The notes under the pieces were generated by a model. The model made no database searches. It was given only the letters and a program-made list of their open reading frames with translations, and was not told the origin of the DNA. The position numbers and the translations under genes are program-made. This document shows positions 35,604 to 43,603 of a stretch of 64,000 nucleotides of DNA, one piece after another. This DNA is from Saprospirales bacterium GYS_P2D (GTDB taxonomy: Bacteria > Bacteroidota > Bacteroidia > Chitinophagales > Saprospiraceae), in assembly GCA_009833045.1 (NCBI GenBank), contig WUUP01000008.1, forward strand, positions 124,001 to 188,000, given 5' to 3'. How positions within the stretch are numbered: the stretch's first letter is position 1; each line of letters begins with the position of its first letter.

Positions 35604-35813
35604 ATTATAGTCCTACCTTTGAATACTTCGCTCCATGAAATCATTGATGTTACGACTTTGGCTCCTTGCATGACCATGCCTTACTCACAGCTCCCGAGCC
35701 ACATCCCATAGGTTAAAATCACAGCTGTAATGCTCGAGGGACTTCCCTCAGTGTACGATGACTGCATCTTTATGAGGGATAGGCATTCGAGTAGAGATTC
35801 GCTATATCTTATT

Positions 35814-36671
35814 TTAATGGGTTACCCTTGTTGATCTTTTGAGCTCTCTCACAGCATAGTCACCGATGGAGTCTACGAGATAGGAGCGGAGATTTCCACC
35901 TTTTTCATCCGGACGCATAGTATTGAAGTGGAGATGTGGATCTGATGCTTGACCAGTCTGACCACTGAGCGCTATTGCCTGACCCGCACGTACATAGTCG
36001 CCGTTTTTGACTAATGCGCCTTCATGCTTCAGATGCCCATAAAGAGTATAGAGTCGAGTATCTGGATGATATATAAGTATTTGATTTCCGTAGTTTTTCC
36101 ATTTATCAGATACTCCCCAGCCATCATAGCCATCTATGACGCCTACCACATAGCCATCATGTGCACATGCCACCGTATCTCCTTCTGACATAGTGAAGTC
36201 TAATGCATATCTCGACAGCCGAGTATTGTGAGTAGGGTAGGAGTTGATCCCTTGCAATATCTTGTATTTATCACCTTTGCGGAAAGGGAGACTCTGGAGG
36301 GGAGCTGCTATGATCTCAGCATCAGGGTCTCCATACTTCATATTGATAGCGATCTGGCCGCTCAGGTCGCCTTGGTCTTGGATGTATAGGGTTGTATCCG
36401 ATCGAGGCGAGAGTATTATTGGATTAGGAGGCAGATTCGCCTGGCTCAGATCTATTCCTTTGCCAGTGATATATAGGCGCATGGGGCAGTGTTGAGTATT
36501 CTTGACATTTATGAAAAATCGACCATCGTCATATCCCTCCTCATAGTCAATCTTAAATGAATAGTATCGCTGATCTGGCAATGAATGAAAAGAGCATTTA
36601 TTGAGTATGATGATGACGCCGACGGCCAATGCTATCAGTTGGATGATTCTCTTTTTAGGAGGGATCTTCAT
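35814..36671 (-). CDS. M23-family peptidase, membrane-anchored
   Basis: The 285-residue protein has an N-terminal hydrophobic anchor (about 9-24). It ends in an M23 lysostaphin-type domain with H148 and D158 (in RYALDF), YGHL, and the HLHF motif with H248. M23 enzymes cleave peptidoglycan cross-links. A beta-rich region lies between anchor and domain. An uncleaved N-terminal anchor or lipobox (NKC near 24-26) would hold it at the inner membrane facing the periplasm. It stands alone among repeat elements. Confidence 0.88.
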   Translation of the reverse strand: MKIPPKKRIIQLIALAVGVIIILNKCSFHSLPDQRYYSFKIDYEEGYDDGRFFINVKNTQHCPMRLYITGKGIDLSQANLPPNPIILSPRSDTTLYIQDQGDLSGQIAINMKYGDPDAEIIAAPLQSLPFRKGDKYKILQGINSYPTHNTRLSRYALDFTMSEGDTVACAHDGYVVGVIDGYDGWGVSDKWKNYGNQILIYHPDTRLYTLYGHLKHEGALVKNGDYVRAGQAIALSGQTGQASDPHLHFNTMRPDEKGGNLRSYLVDSIGDYAVRELKRSTRVTH

Positions 36672-36771
36672 GAGGATGGATATTCTCTATCTGACAAACT
36701 TGCACATTTATCCTTTGCTATTGGGTATATATGATTTGTTTTATTTGGCTGTGGCCAAAATGTGAATAGGC

Positions 36772-36846
36772 TCAAGGAGGTACATGAGGCCTTGGAGTGA
36801 TCGAAATTTTTATTCTCTGCTGGTCCAAGGGGTTTCAGCCCCTTGC
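36772..36846. repeat. Paired palindromic repeat, CAAGGGGCT type (copy A)
   Basis: The left arm is a diverged hairpin (TCAAGGAGG...GGCCTTGGA). A spacer containing ATCGAAATTTTTATTCT follows, then the right hairpin CCAAGGGGTTTCAGCCCCTTG (36825-36845). The spacer is shared with copies B and C, so the whole 75-bp unit is repeated. Confidence 0.8.
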
Positions 36847-36902
36847 TCATTATTGAGAATGATAAGGAGATGAGGTCTGAATAATAATCCCATCCTATCG
36901 TA

Positions 36903-36976
36903 TCAAGGGGCTAAAGCCACCTTGGACGGATCGAGATTTTTGTACTGTACTGGTCTAAGGGGTTTCAACCCCTTGC
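36903..36976. repeat. Paired palindromic repeat, CAAGGGGCT type (copy B)
   Basis: The left arm reads TCAAGGGGCTAAAGCCACCT and the right arm AAGGGGTTTCAACCCCTTG. The spacer GGATCGAGATTTTTGTACTG resembles that of copy A. Both copies fill most of the 335-bp gap between the M23 gene and the Reg_prop gene; I see no gene there. Confidence 0.8.
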
Positions 36977-37006
36977 TCAGACTTTGATTACTCCTATAGA
37001 GCCATA

Positions 37007-38104
37007 TCAAAATCTCCGAATGAAGTGCCCATCATCATACTGATATACTCCACCATTCATCATTCCAAAGAGTAAATGCCCCTCCTGATCTTCGTAGATG
37101 TCCCAAATCATCTGAGAGGAGAGATCATGATTTATGGTGAAATTTTTAACCGACTGTCCATCGTAGCGCCATGCTCCTGTGTCTCGATCGCCAAACCAAA
37201 TGTCACCCTTGCTATCTTCGCTGATGACGAAGACATGCTCCATCGTACCTGGGGGCGAGGGTGCTCCACTAAGATTACTACTGAAGTGGATCAGCCCCAT
37301 CTCTTCTGAGAAGTTTCGGATAGAGTCTCCTTCTTTGAGCAATACGCCGATACCATTATTCCCTATCCATAGCCTGCCTTTGGAGTCTTCGAGGATGCTC
37401 CTCACATGCAGATATCCATCTGGACCACTTTTCCCGAGAGAGTGATCATCGATGATGGAGAATTGACCGTCTATATATCCAAATACACCTGCATAAGTAG
37501 ATATCCATACTTGACCATTTTGCCCAATAGATATATCTGTAGTCAAATGACTATTGCCTAAGGTGACATGCTCAGGAATATGAAATTCTAAAAACTCTAA
37601 AGCCTTCCCGTCATAGCGGTAGACGCCTTCACGATTACCTCCACTAAACCATAGATCTCCTTCTGTTTTGCTCCATTCCTGTGGTGTATAGATGTTGTCA
37701 GACTTGTTGTGATCTATCCATGCACCGTCCTGATAGCTGCTGACACCATGTCCTGTCTCCAGCCAGATTACTCCATTTTGGTCCTCTGAGATAGATCTCA
37801 CCTGATGGTCGGAGAGTCCGTCAGCCATAGTGAAATATTCAAACGAATGTCCGTCATATCTACTCACTCCTTCGCTATGACTACCAAACCAATAATGCCC
37901 ACGACTATCTTGGAAAATAGCTCGGACACCTGAGCTGAATCTTAGCGTATCCTCAAGAGAGCTATTCAATTGTATTGAATCTTGAGAGATCATATGAGAT
38001 GACTTCTTCTCCTCACATGAAGAGAGAGAATACATCATACTAATTGCAAAGAGCCAAACTAATAATATGCTGGATGATCGAAGTGAATAACTTGATGATG
38101 TCAT
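37007..38104 (-). CDS. Reg_prop beta-propeller lipoprotein
   Basis: The 365-residue protein has a lipobox (LSSC near residue 29) and then about six two-component-regulator propeller repeats of the EDSKGxxWFGxxxxGVxRYDG type. These repeats form the sensor head of hybrid two-component systems in Bacteroidota, usually fused to a membrane helix and kinase. Here the protein ends after the propeller, so it is a stand-alone sensor or binding lipoprotein. Its ATG overlaps the stop of the broken monooxygenase gene by 4 bp. Confidence 0.85.
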   Translation of the reverse strand: MTSSSYSLRSSSILLVWLFAISMMYSLSSCEEKKSSHMISQDSIQLNSSLEDTLRFSSGVRAIFQDSRGHYWFGSHSEGVSRYDGHSFEYFTMADGLSDHQVRSISEDQNGVIWLETGHGVSSYQDGAWIDHNKSDNIYTPQEWSKTEGDLWFSGGNREGVYRYDGKALEFLEFHIPEHVTLGNSHLTTDISIGQNGQVWISTYAGVFGYIDGQFSIIDDHSLGKSGPDGYLHVRSILEDSKGRLWIGNNGIGVLLKEGDSIRNFSEEMGLIHFSSNLSGAPSPPGTMEHVFVISEDSKGDIWFGDRDTGAWRYDGQSVKNFTINHDLSSQMIWDIYEDQEGHLLFGMMNGGVYQYDDGHFIRRF

Positions 38105-38527
38105 AACTTTTTGAATATCAATGCTATACTGGCGGGGTCTATAGCATTCATATCTATGAGCTTGAGGTTTTTTACCATATCAGATGTGCTTTTTTTAAAG
38201 TAAGAAATGAGGAGTCTGAAGGTGAGCGGTGTATGCAGCGCTATCTTGGTAGATTTCTACGATTCTGATCTGATGCGACGCATTACCGATTTGCATTGGG
38301 AAAATGGCGATTACCCCTGGTTCGATTTTGACCGAAGCTGCAGCCTCTTCTTTCAATATGTTGAGGTACTCATTTATTTTGTCGGGCTCTATTTCGAGTT
38401 CGGCAATTCTGATCATCATGTTATCCGTATTGATATTGGCTGAGTCAAGTGTAGGAGACGTACATGAACTGATGAGATATGATAGCGTGAAGATACTAAA
38501 GAGTAAAAGGCGATTATAGTGAAGCAT
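38101..38527 (-). pseudogene. Antibiotic-biosynthesis-monooxygenase (ABM) lipoprotein, frameshifted
   Basis: From 38527 the frame gives a lipobox leader (YLISSC) and an ABM domain (MIRIAELEIEPDKINEYL, EPGVIAIFP) up to HLQTPHFLL, then a stop (38197-38195). The family sequence resumes in the next frame: STSDMVKNLKLIDMNAIDP, and runs to TGA at 38103-38101. That end overlaps the Reg_prop start as ATGA, which shows the longer frame is the ancestral gene. The break is at CTT TAA AAA AAG (T7 on the plus strand at 38190-38196). Aligning with the family pattern HFxxYKxST suggests a net loss of two bases. Confidence 0.8.
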
Positions 38528-38656
38528 ACGACAGAATTAGAGATCCATAGTCAGGAAGTAAATAGAAAGCTGAATATACGGAAGCTCAATAAGAAAAGAG
38601 TGAGCTATTGGTCTTGAGTCTCAGTCAATTCTTTATTGCTTTAATTTAATGATGGA

Positions 38657-39322
38657 CTAAAATCGTAGCGATCGATTTTGATTTTTAATCCTCAAGTCCA
38701 GGAGTGCGGCGAATCCCACTGCCAGACAAGCGATTAGTAATACTGCTATTTTGATTGGGTATTCAATTTTTTCTTGGAGAGAAAATGTGAGCGTAAAAGG
38801 CAGTGAAAAAATAAAGGTCCAATAGGTATAGTGATTGCTCGGGACAAACTTAAGTTTTGATCTGAGGAAGCTTTTGAAATTTTTGAACTTCTCTTTGTAA
38901 AGTTCCTGGCTATAAGGAGGAACTTTATCCAGCTCCAAATATTGGATGTAGCTCTTGATAGCATCCATTTGTGAAGGGCTCATATCCTTCTCCTGTATAT
39001 TTTCTAATACACTGATGAAATCCTCTAATACACTGATCTCTGACTTCTGTTCAGTACGTGATAGTCTGTCGCTGAGTAAGGATATGGTGCCATCAATATC
39101 AGTACTTTGTAAAGAGGGGCGATGATCTATGAGTTCTCCAATATCAGCTCCAAGAGCATAGGATAGTCGCTTTAGGGTTTCTCCAGTCGGTTTGGATTCA
39201 TTGTTTTCTATTCGCTGTATAGTCCGTAGGCCGAGGGATGCGCTATCGGCCAGTGACTCTTGAGACATACCCTTTAGCATTCTTAGTTCTTTTATGTTCT
39301 TCGCTAAGTTATTCGTATCCAT
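38657..39322 (-). CDS. XRE-family regulator with C-terminal membrane helices
   Basis: The 221-residue protein has an N-terminal XRE helix-turn-helix (about 8-60, ELRMLKGMSQESLADSASLG). Its C-terminal quarter has two hydrophobic helices (about 167-182 and 190-212). DNA-binding proteins with membrane tails of this sort are found in Bacteroidota and may sense envelope state. No operon partner; the downstream gap to the ABM gene is about 130 bp. Target unknown. Confidence 0.85.
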   Translation of the reverse strand: MDTNNLAKNIKELRMLKGMSQESLADSASLGLRTIQRIENNESKPTGETLKRLSYALGADIGELIDHRPSLQSTDIDGTISLLSDRLSRTEQKSEISVLEDFISVLENIQEKDMSPSQMDAIKSYIQYLELDKVPPYSQELYKEKFKNFKSFLRSKLKFVPSNHYTYWTFIFSLPFTLTFSLQEKIEYPIKIAVLLIACLAVGFAALLDLRIKNQNRSLRF

Positions 39323-39457
39323 ATTATTTCTCTTTCGATGCAGTAAAGGTATTAGGGAATTTCAAGTATTACCACGTCATGCTGCCGCCATCTTGGTGTC
39401 ATGGTCTGGTATTTCTATTACAGATGAAAGGTAGATATTCTCTATCCATCAATCATA

Positions 39458-39509
39458 TCAAGGGGCTAAAGCCGCCTTGGAGTGATCGAAAATTTTAACT
39501 CTTTGCTCA
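39458..39509. repeat. Half copy of the CAAGGGGCT-type repeat (copy C)
   Basis: TCAAGGGGCTAAAGCCGCCT is followed by GGAGTGATCGAAAATTTTAA, the spacer seen in copy A. The right hairpin is reduced to CTTTGCTCA. This half copy lies between the XRE and VOC genes. Confidence 0.75.
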
Positions 39510-39547
39510 ACTGAAATAATGAAGGATGGAGCAACGTCCCCTATGGG

Positions 39548-39580
39548 TGGAGACGGATGTCTGCGGAGCACCCGTCTCCA
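39548..39580. repeat. Inverted repeat TGGAGACGG/CCGTCTCCA
   Basis: A perfect 9-bp stem (39548-39556 with 39572-39580) with a 15-base loop lies 22 bp after the VOC gene stop on that gene's strand. It is not followed by a clear T-tract on either strand, so a terminator role is uncertain. Confidence 0.6.
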
Positions 39581-39602
39581 TGAAGTGATTGAGTGTGGGC
39601 TC

Positions 39603-39977
39603 TTACTTTCGAGAGTGTAGGCCGATGACATTGCCATCCAAATCCGAAAACAAGGAGATAAATCCAAACTCTCCGATAGGCATTTTGGGCTTAATTACTT
39701 TTCCGCCAGCAGCTTCTACTCTTGACTGCTCGGTCGTACAGTCTTCTGACTCAAAGTAAATGACCGTATTATTACCGCTCGTACTGATATTATCTGATTC
39801 GACTAAGGCTCCTGTGGCATTCGTACCTCCATTTTCAAATGGAAAGGTAGCTTGTTTACCCCATTCTGGAGGTAGATCCGTGAGCTGAGTAGCTAATACT
39901 GTCTCGTAAAACTTCTTAGCAGATTCGAGATTAGATACATGGATGTCAAACCAACAAACGGGATTCAAGTTTTTCAT
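39603..39977 (-). CDS. VOC-family (glyoxalase-like) protein
   Basis: I start this at 39977 (MKNLNPVCWFDIHVSNLESA), giving 124 residues; a longer frame from 40016 adds 13 residues without family support. It has the VOC fold pattern with paired beta-alpha-beta-beta-beta units, the FDIHVSNLESAKKFYETVL opening, and the closing FSDLDGNVIGLHS. VOC proteins bind metal and act on small molecules such as methylglyoxal adducts or antibiotics; this substrate is unknown. Confidence 0.9.
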   Translation of the reverse strand: MKNLNPVCWFDIHVSNLESAKKFYETVLATQLTDLPPEWGKQATFPFENGGTNATGALVESDNISTSGNNTVIYFESEDCTTEQSRVEAAGGKVIKPKMPIGEFGFISLFSDLDGNVIGLHSRK

Positions 39978-40061
39978 TTTTTTACATTTTAAGCTTTTCG
40001 CAAAATCGCAATTCAAAGATGCGCTGAGCCTAAAATCTATAATTGTAAAAATGGGACAGCC

Positions 40062-40877
40062 TCAGGATTTTCTGTCAAAAATCATCGACATCCGTAGATC
40101 ATCACCATAAAATTCTTTCGGTGAGATGCCGGTGAACTCCTTAAAGTCTTTGATGAAGTGCGACTGGTCATAGTACTCATTGTCATAGGCGACATCAGTG
40201 AGTTTGGTGTTTTCTTGATTCAGCAGTGATTTGAGGGTGGATTGGATCCGTATAGTTTTAGAGAGCTGTTTTGGGCTGAGTCCAATGATTTTTGAGAACT
40301 TTCGTACTAACTGTCTGCGGTGTATATCATTTTGTTCTGATAGTTCGCCAACAGATATCTGTCCTCGAGTAGCTAATATCGTGTCCACCGTAGACTTGAT
40401 GATGCCATCTATGGTCTTGATGTTAGTAAGTCGGTCTATTAGAAAACCTTCGATGATCTCTATACGCTGAGTGGTGGAGTCAGCAGATAGGATCTGGGCT
40501 GCGAGTTCTTCTCCTTCTGTCCCGTACAGAGTATTTATAGCGATTGGTTGATTCTCCATCTCTCGGATAGGGATAGTCGAGAAAGGCAAAAAGCCATTTG
40601 GGTGAAAGCGTACTACAAATGTGCCCGTATCCCCATCGGGCTCTACGACATAAGGGCGAGTGAGCTGCCCTATCAGAAAACAACGAGGCTGTAAGAATCG
40701 CTCGCCCTCTACTGGATGATGCCAGTATAGATCGCCATAGTGAAAGATCAACTTCATGGTGCCATCCGGTATGATCGTATTGATCTGAGGAGTCTCCTCT
40801 CTGGGGAAATCTAAAGTCCAATAACACATCACAAATTCTCGCAGGTCTTCCCTGGGCTCGTATATCTTTCCATCCAT
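40062..40877 (-). CDS. AraC-family regulator (DUF6597 sensing domain)
   Basis: The 271-residue protein has an N-terminal domain of the type seen in DUF6597 (EPREDLREFVMCYWTLDFP, then IIPDGTMKLIFHYGD). The C-terminal AraC domain has VAYDNEYYDQSHFIKDFKEF and TGISPKEF. It lies 84 bp upstream of the VOC gene on the same strand, so it may control that gene. The ligand is not known. Confidence 0.9.
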   Translation of the reverse strand: MDGKIYEPREDLREFVMCYWTLDFPREETPQINTIIPDGTMKLIFHYGDLYWHHPVEGERFLQPRCFLIGQLTRPYVVEPDGDTGTFVVRFHPNGFLPFSTIPIREMENQPIAINTLYGTEGEELAAQILSADSTTQRIEIIEGFLIDRLTNIKTIDGIIKSTVDTILATRGQISVGELSEQNDIHRRQLVRKFSKIIGLSPKQLSKTIRIQSTLKSLLNQENTKLTDVAYDNEYYDQSHFIKDFKEFTGISPKEFYGDDLRMSMIFDRKS

Positions 40878-40957
40878 GTGTATTGCTATTTCATGATTGT
40901 TGGGTTGTTTTGGATGATGGAGGTAAGCTATATACTTCTAAGATAGATGGATTTCAT

Positions 40958-41551
40958 TTAGTTGTTGAGTTTCACCTCTTTTACAATTGCCCCTTCTTTG
41001 TTGAGGTAATATTTGTATCCTGCCCAATCTCTTACAATGACCAATTCATCTTCGATCCAAAAGTCTTTGTAGTGATCTGGTGTGATAAGAATATCTCTTG
41101 CTCCGAATTGCCATTGAATTTTTCCATCATAGCTCAATTTTGTCAATTGAAGTTCGCCATGTGTTATCAGCCCATCTCCAAAATGATGAATGGAAAAGCA
41201 AGTTATTTCGTCTGCTTTTATTTTCCACTTGAGATCAAAAGAGTTAATGTCTAAAGAGTATACCATATCGCAAACACAGAGAATTAACTGCTCATCAATG
41301 ATCAAAAATGATTGATCACTTAGCACTGTGGCTCCACCAGATTCACAAATAATGGCAGATTCTATGATTTGATCATTATTGCTTTCGTTACGCTTGAGCA
41401 ACCCAATTCTTGAGACAATCTGAAATCTCTCTTGCTGTATGTCATCTCCGATATAGATTTTATTATATGTGAAATTATTATCCGTAGAGAATGGAGAGAA
41501 ATCATGATCGTCGATCAATTCGAGGGTGCTAATACCATGGTTGAGAATCAT
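40958..41551 (-). CDS. Hypothetical soluble protein, WD/PQQ-like beta strands
   Basis: This 197-residue protein has no signal peptide and shows short repeated beta-strand patterns (DEQLILCVCDMVYSL, HHFGDGLITHGELQLTKLSY, IQWQFGARDILITP). They look like blades of a partial beta-propeller. I do not recognise the family. It is AT-richer than most neighbours, as is the membrane protein 28 bp upstream on the same strand. The two probably form one transferred unit. Function unknown. Confidence 0.7.
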   Translation of the reverse strand: MILNHGISTLELIDDHDFSPFSTDNNFTYNKIYIGDDIQQERFQIVSRIGLLKRNESNNDQIIESAIICESGGATVLSDQSFLIIDEQLILCVCDMVYSLDINSFDLKWKIKADEITCFSIHHFGDGLITHGELQLTKLSYDGKIQWQFGARDILITPDHYKDFWIEDELVIVRDWAGYKYYLNKEGAIVKEVKLNN

Positions 41552-41579
41552 ATTTTATGTACTAAATATCCCCATTCGT

Positions 41580-42056
41580 TTATGTATTTTCATTGACAGC
41601 CGCTTCTAATTCCCTTTTAATTTTTTTGCATTGGAAATCGTGATATATGCCTATTAGAATCACCATGGCGATGGCCAACATAAAAGCACCTGTCCTGATA
41701 TGAAAAGTGCCGGGATATATCAAGTATGTAGAAGAGATGATCAATACTGGGATCACAGCAAGTATAATACTCAGTACCCTATACTTATTGAAGAGTAGTC
41801 CTGAAGTGACAAGTATAGCACAAAACACAATCCTCTCTATGAAAAATTGAATGTCTAAATATTCATGAAACAGATAGTTGGTCAATACTGGATAGAAGAC
41901 TATGAGTGACATGGCAAATATCAGAATACGTGTTCTGATTAATCCGTCAATGTTCCTTGAGTATTTGTAAGCTTTTCCTGCAAGTATCCCTTTGAATTTC
42001 TTTTTTTCAAATTCAATTTCTTCCTTTCTTAGTAGCCATTGGAATTCCTCAATCAT
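41580..42056 (-). CDS. Hypothetical membrane protein, about four helices
   Basis: The 158-residue protein has four hydrophobic segments, at about 45-63, 72-88, 95-112 and 122-137. A charged N-terminus (EEFQWLLRKEEIEFEKKKF) and a Lys/Glu-rich tail flank them. No motif identifies it. It precedes the soluble hypothetical gene by 28 bp, so the two are likely co-transcribed. Base use is AT-rich compared with the ChrA and MOSC genes nearby. Confidence 0.7.
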   Translation of the reverse strand: MIEEFQWLLRKEEIEFEKKKFKGILAGKAYKYSRNIDGLIRTRILIFAMSLIVFYPVLTNYLFHEYLDIQFFIERIVFCAILVTSGLLFNKYRVLSIILAVIPVLIISSTYLIYPGTFHIRTGAFMLAIAMVILIGIYHDFQCKKIKRELEAAVNENT

Positions 42057-42222
42057 AGCCTGTTTTATTTGTTAGTAACGATAATTTGATCTGTAGTGAA
42101 AGCAGGTATAAGCTTGTATCTTTCGCTACAGAAACACGCATGCTCAGCGTCTCAACGGAAAAATAATGAATTCTTGTGATCTTATGCGTCGTGATAGGAT
42201 CTTAATAGTATAAACGAATAGG

Positions 42223-42244
42223 ACAAGGGGCTGAAGCCCCTTGT
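42223..42244. repeat. Perfect hairpin copy of the CAAGGGGCT-type repeat (copy E)
   Basis: ACAAGGGGCT-GA-AGCCCCTTGT is a perfect 10-bp stem with a 2-base loop. It lies between the MOSC gene and the hypothetical membrane gene. Neither strand shows the T-tract of an intrinsic terminator, so it is listed as a repeat. Confidence 0.85.
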
Positions 42245-42274
42245 AATAAAAAACTCTACCCAATCTGAGTAATA

Positions 42275-42910
42275 TCACTTCAAAAATCGACTCAGTTGGA
42301 CACGTTTGTTTTTTGGGATAGCTCTACTTTCTATAGCGATCTTGAGGTGGTCTTGATTCTTTTCTTTACCAAAGAGTAATTGAAATAAGTCATATGATGT
42401 GATTTTGTCTTTGGGGATTTCTTGCAGGATGAATTCATTTCCCTTGCTGACATGTCCCTCCTCGAGCACACTCAGATAGGTGCCTACTCGACCATGACGG
42501 ATGAAGTCCCCAATCATCAGTACTGAGCCAAATTTGTGCCCAAGCTTAAAGCATGGCTCTCGATTTTGTGATACCTGTACGACGGCCTCTCCGATCTGAT
42601 AGATAGCTCCTACATAGATCTCTCGTTCGTCGAGGCCTGAGACAGTGAGATTCTCGCCAAACATGCCCCAGCCCCAGTCGAGATCGGGATATCGCTCCTC
42701 CCAGTGAGGATACTGCTCCTCAGCGAATATGTAGCAGGCTTTATAAAATCCCCCATGATTGTGCCGATCAGAGATAGTATCTGTGGCTACATCATCACGA
42801 GTCAGGTATATGGGCTGCTCGATCGGTTTTTTGTAAATCCCCGTTGCGACTTCTTTGTCATTCCAGATGATCGTCTTAGGCTCTGCGATATTGGTGGAGG
42901 TAATTTTCAT
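42275..42910 (-). CDS. MOSC-domain protein (YiiM-like)
   Basis: I start this at 42910 (MKITSTNIAEPKTI), giving 211 residues. It has the MOSC pattern GMFGENLTVSGLDEREIYVG, and the conserved Cys in QNREPCFKLGHKFG that binds molybdopterin or sulfur in this superfamily. The C-terminal helical extension is as in YiiM, which reduces N-hydroxylated bases such as 6-N-hydroxylaminopurine. That activity is inferred. A single gene, flanked by DUF1761 and a repeat. Confidence 0.9.
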   Translation of the reverse strand: MKITSTNIAEPKTIIWNDKEVATGIYKKPIEQPIYLTRDDVATDTISDRHNHGGFYKACYIFAEEQYPHWEERYPDLDWGWGMFGENLTVSGLDEREIYVGAIYQIGEAVVQVSQNREPCFKLGHKFGSVLMIGDFIRHGRVGTYLSVLEEGHVSKGNEFILQEIPKDKITSYDLFQLLFGKEKNQDHLKIAIESRAIPKNKRVQLSRFLK

Positions 42911-43029
42911 ACTTCTTTGATTGCTTCTTTTTGTGACCGCTGATGGCATAGTAAGCCTAAAGCTCAATTCATCATAAAGTTCATGTCTGTCCTATGTGAT
43001 GTATGAATAATTGGTGAAAATTGGAGGCA

Positions 43030-43458
43030 CTATTCTGGTAGAACCAAATTCTCCCAGTGATTGAGGGCATCGAGGATACCACCCATGACTATTAAAGTGA
43101 TAAGCCAAAAAAGGATGTTGATAAGGGTAGTTTTCCAATTGGCTCTATTCAAAAGGGCATTGGTCACCGTGATCGGTATGATGATAGTCACGGTGACAAA
43201 GGCTCCATGCCATGCTCCATGAGCAAAATTGTCAAAATCTCCTTCTTGATTGATACCGCCATTATTAAATTCTAATAAGAAGAAAGATAAGAGTACGCTA
43301 AAGATCACTGACAGCGACCAAAGTCCCAAAATACGCAGCTTATCCTCTTGAGCATTTGGATAGAATGAGGATGACTTACCAAAGACTTTGGGATGATAAA
43401 ATATAGAGGCGATGACCAAAGGGGTGATGGATGCGAGTATGATAGAGTACCAATTCAT
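43030..43458 (-). CDS. DUF1761 membrane protein
   Basis: The 142-residue protein has four membrane helices (about 5-20, 43-62, 85-103 and 112-130) and the DUF1761 features: an N-terminal FYHPKVFG stretch and HGAWHGAFVTVTIIIP. No enzymatic motif is seen. It lies about 120 bp downstream of the MOSC gene and 145 bp upstream of the ChrA gene stop. Function unknown for the family. Confidence 0.85.
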   Translation of the reverse strand: MNWYSIILASITPLVIASIFYHPKVFGKSSSFYPNAQEDKLRILGLWSLSVIFSVLLSFFLLEFNNGGINQEGDFDNFAHGAWHGAFVTVTIIIPITVTNALLNRANWKTTLINILFWLITLIVMGGILDALNHWENLVLPE

Positions 43459-43603
43459 ATCTCAAAGAAGGTCAAAGTATGGTCGATTTTACTCTTTTAT
43501 CCTGCTACTTATTACTTTTTTAACAATAGAATTCCCGTAGCAGAAGACCTTGCCGCTTTATAAGTGGTTTCAATATTTTCACGAAAGTGATAGGAAGATG
43601 ACC

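Noticed and set aside
35614-35621. Promoter TACCTTTG downstream of the Crp gene
   Set aside because: It matches the -7 box but has no -33 element at the right distance and no gene follows on that strand.
42223-42244. Intrinsic terminator for the MOSC gene
   Set aside because: The perfect hairpin lacks a T-tract on either strand, and the same hairpin recurs as a dispersed repeat.
35530-42244. Insertion sequence or integron for the hairpin repeats
   Set aside because: No transposase or integrase frame is present and the copies have no target duplications that I can see.
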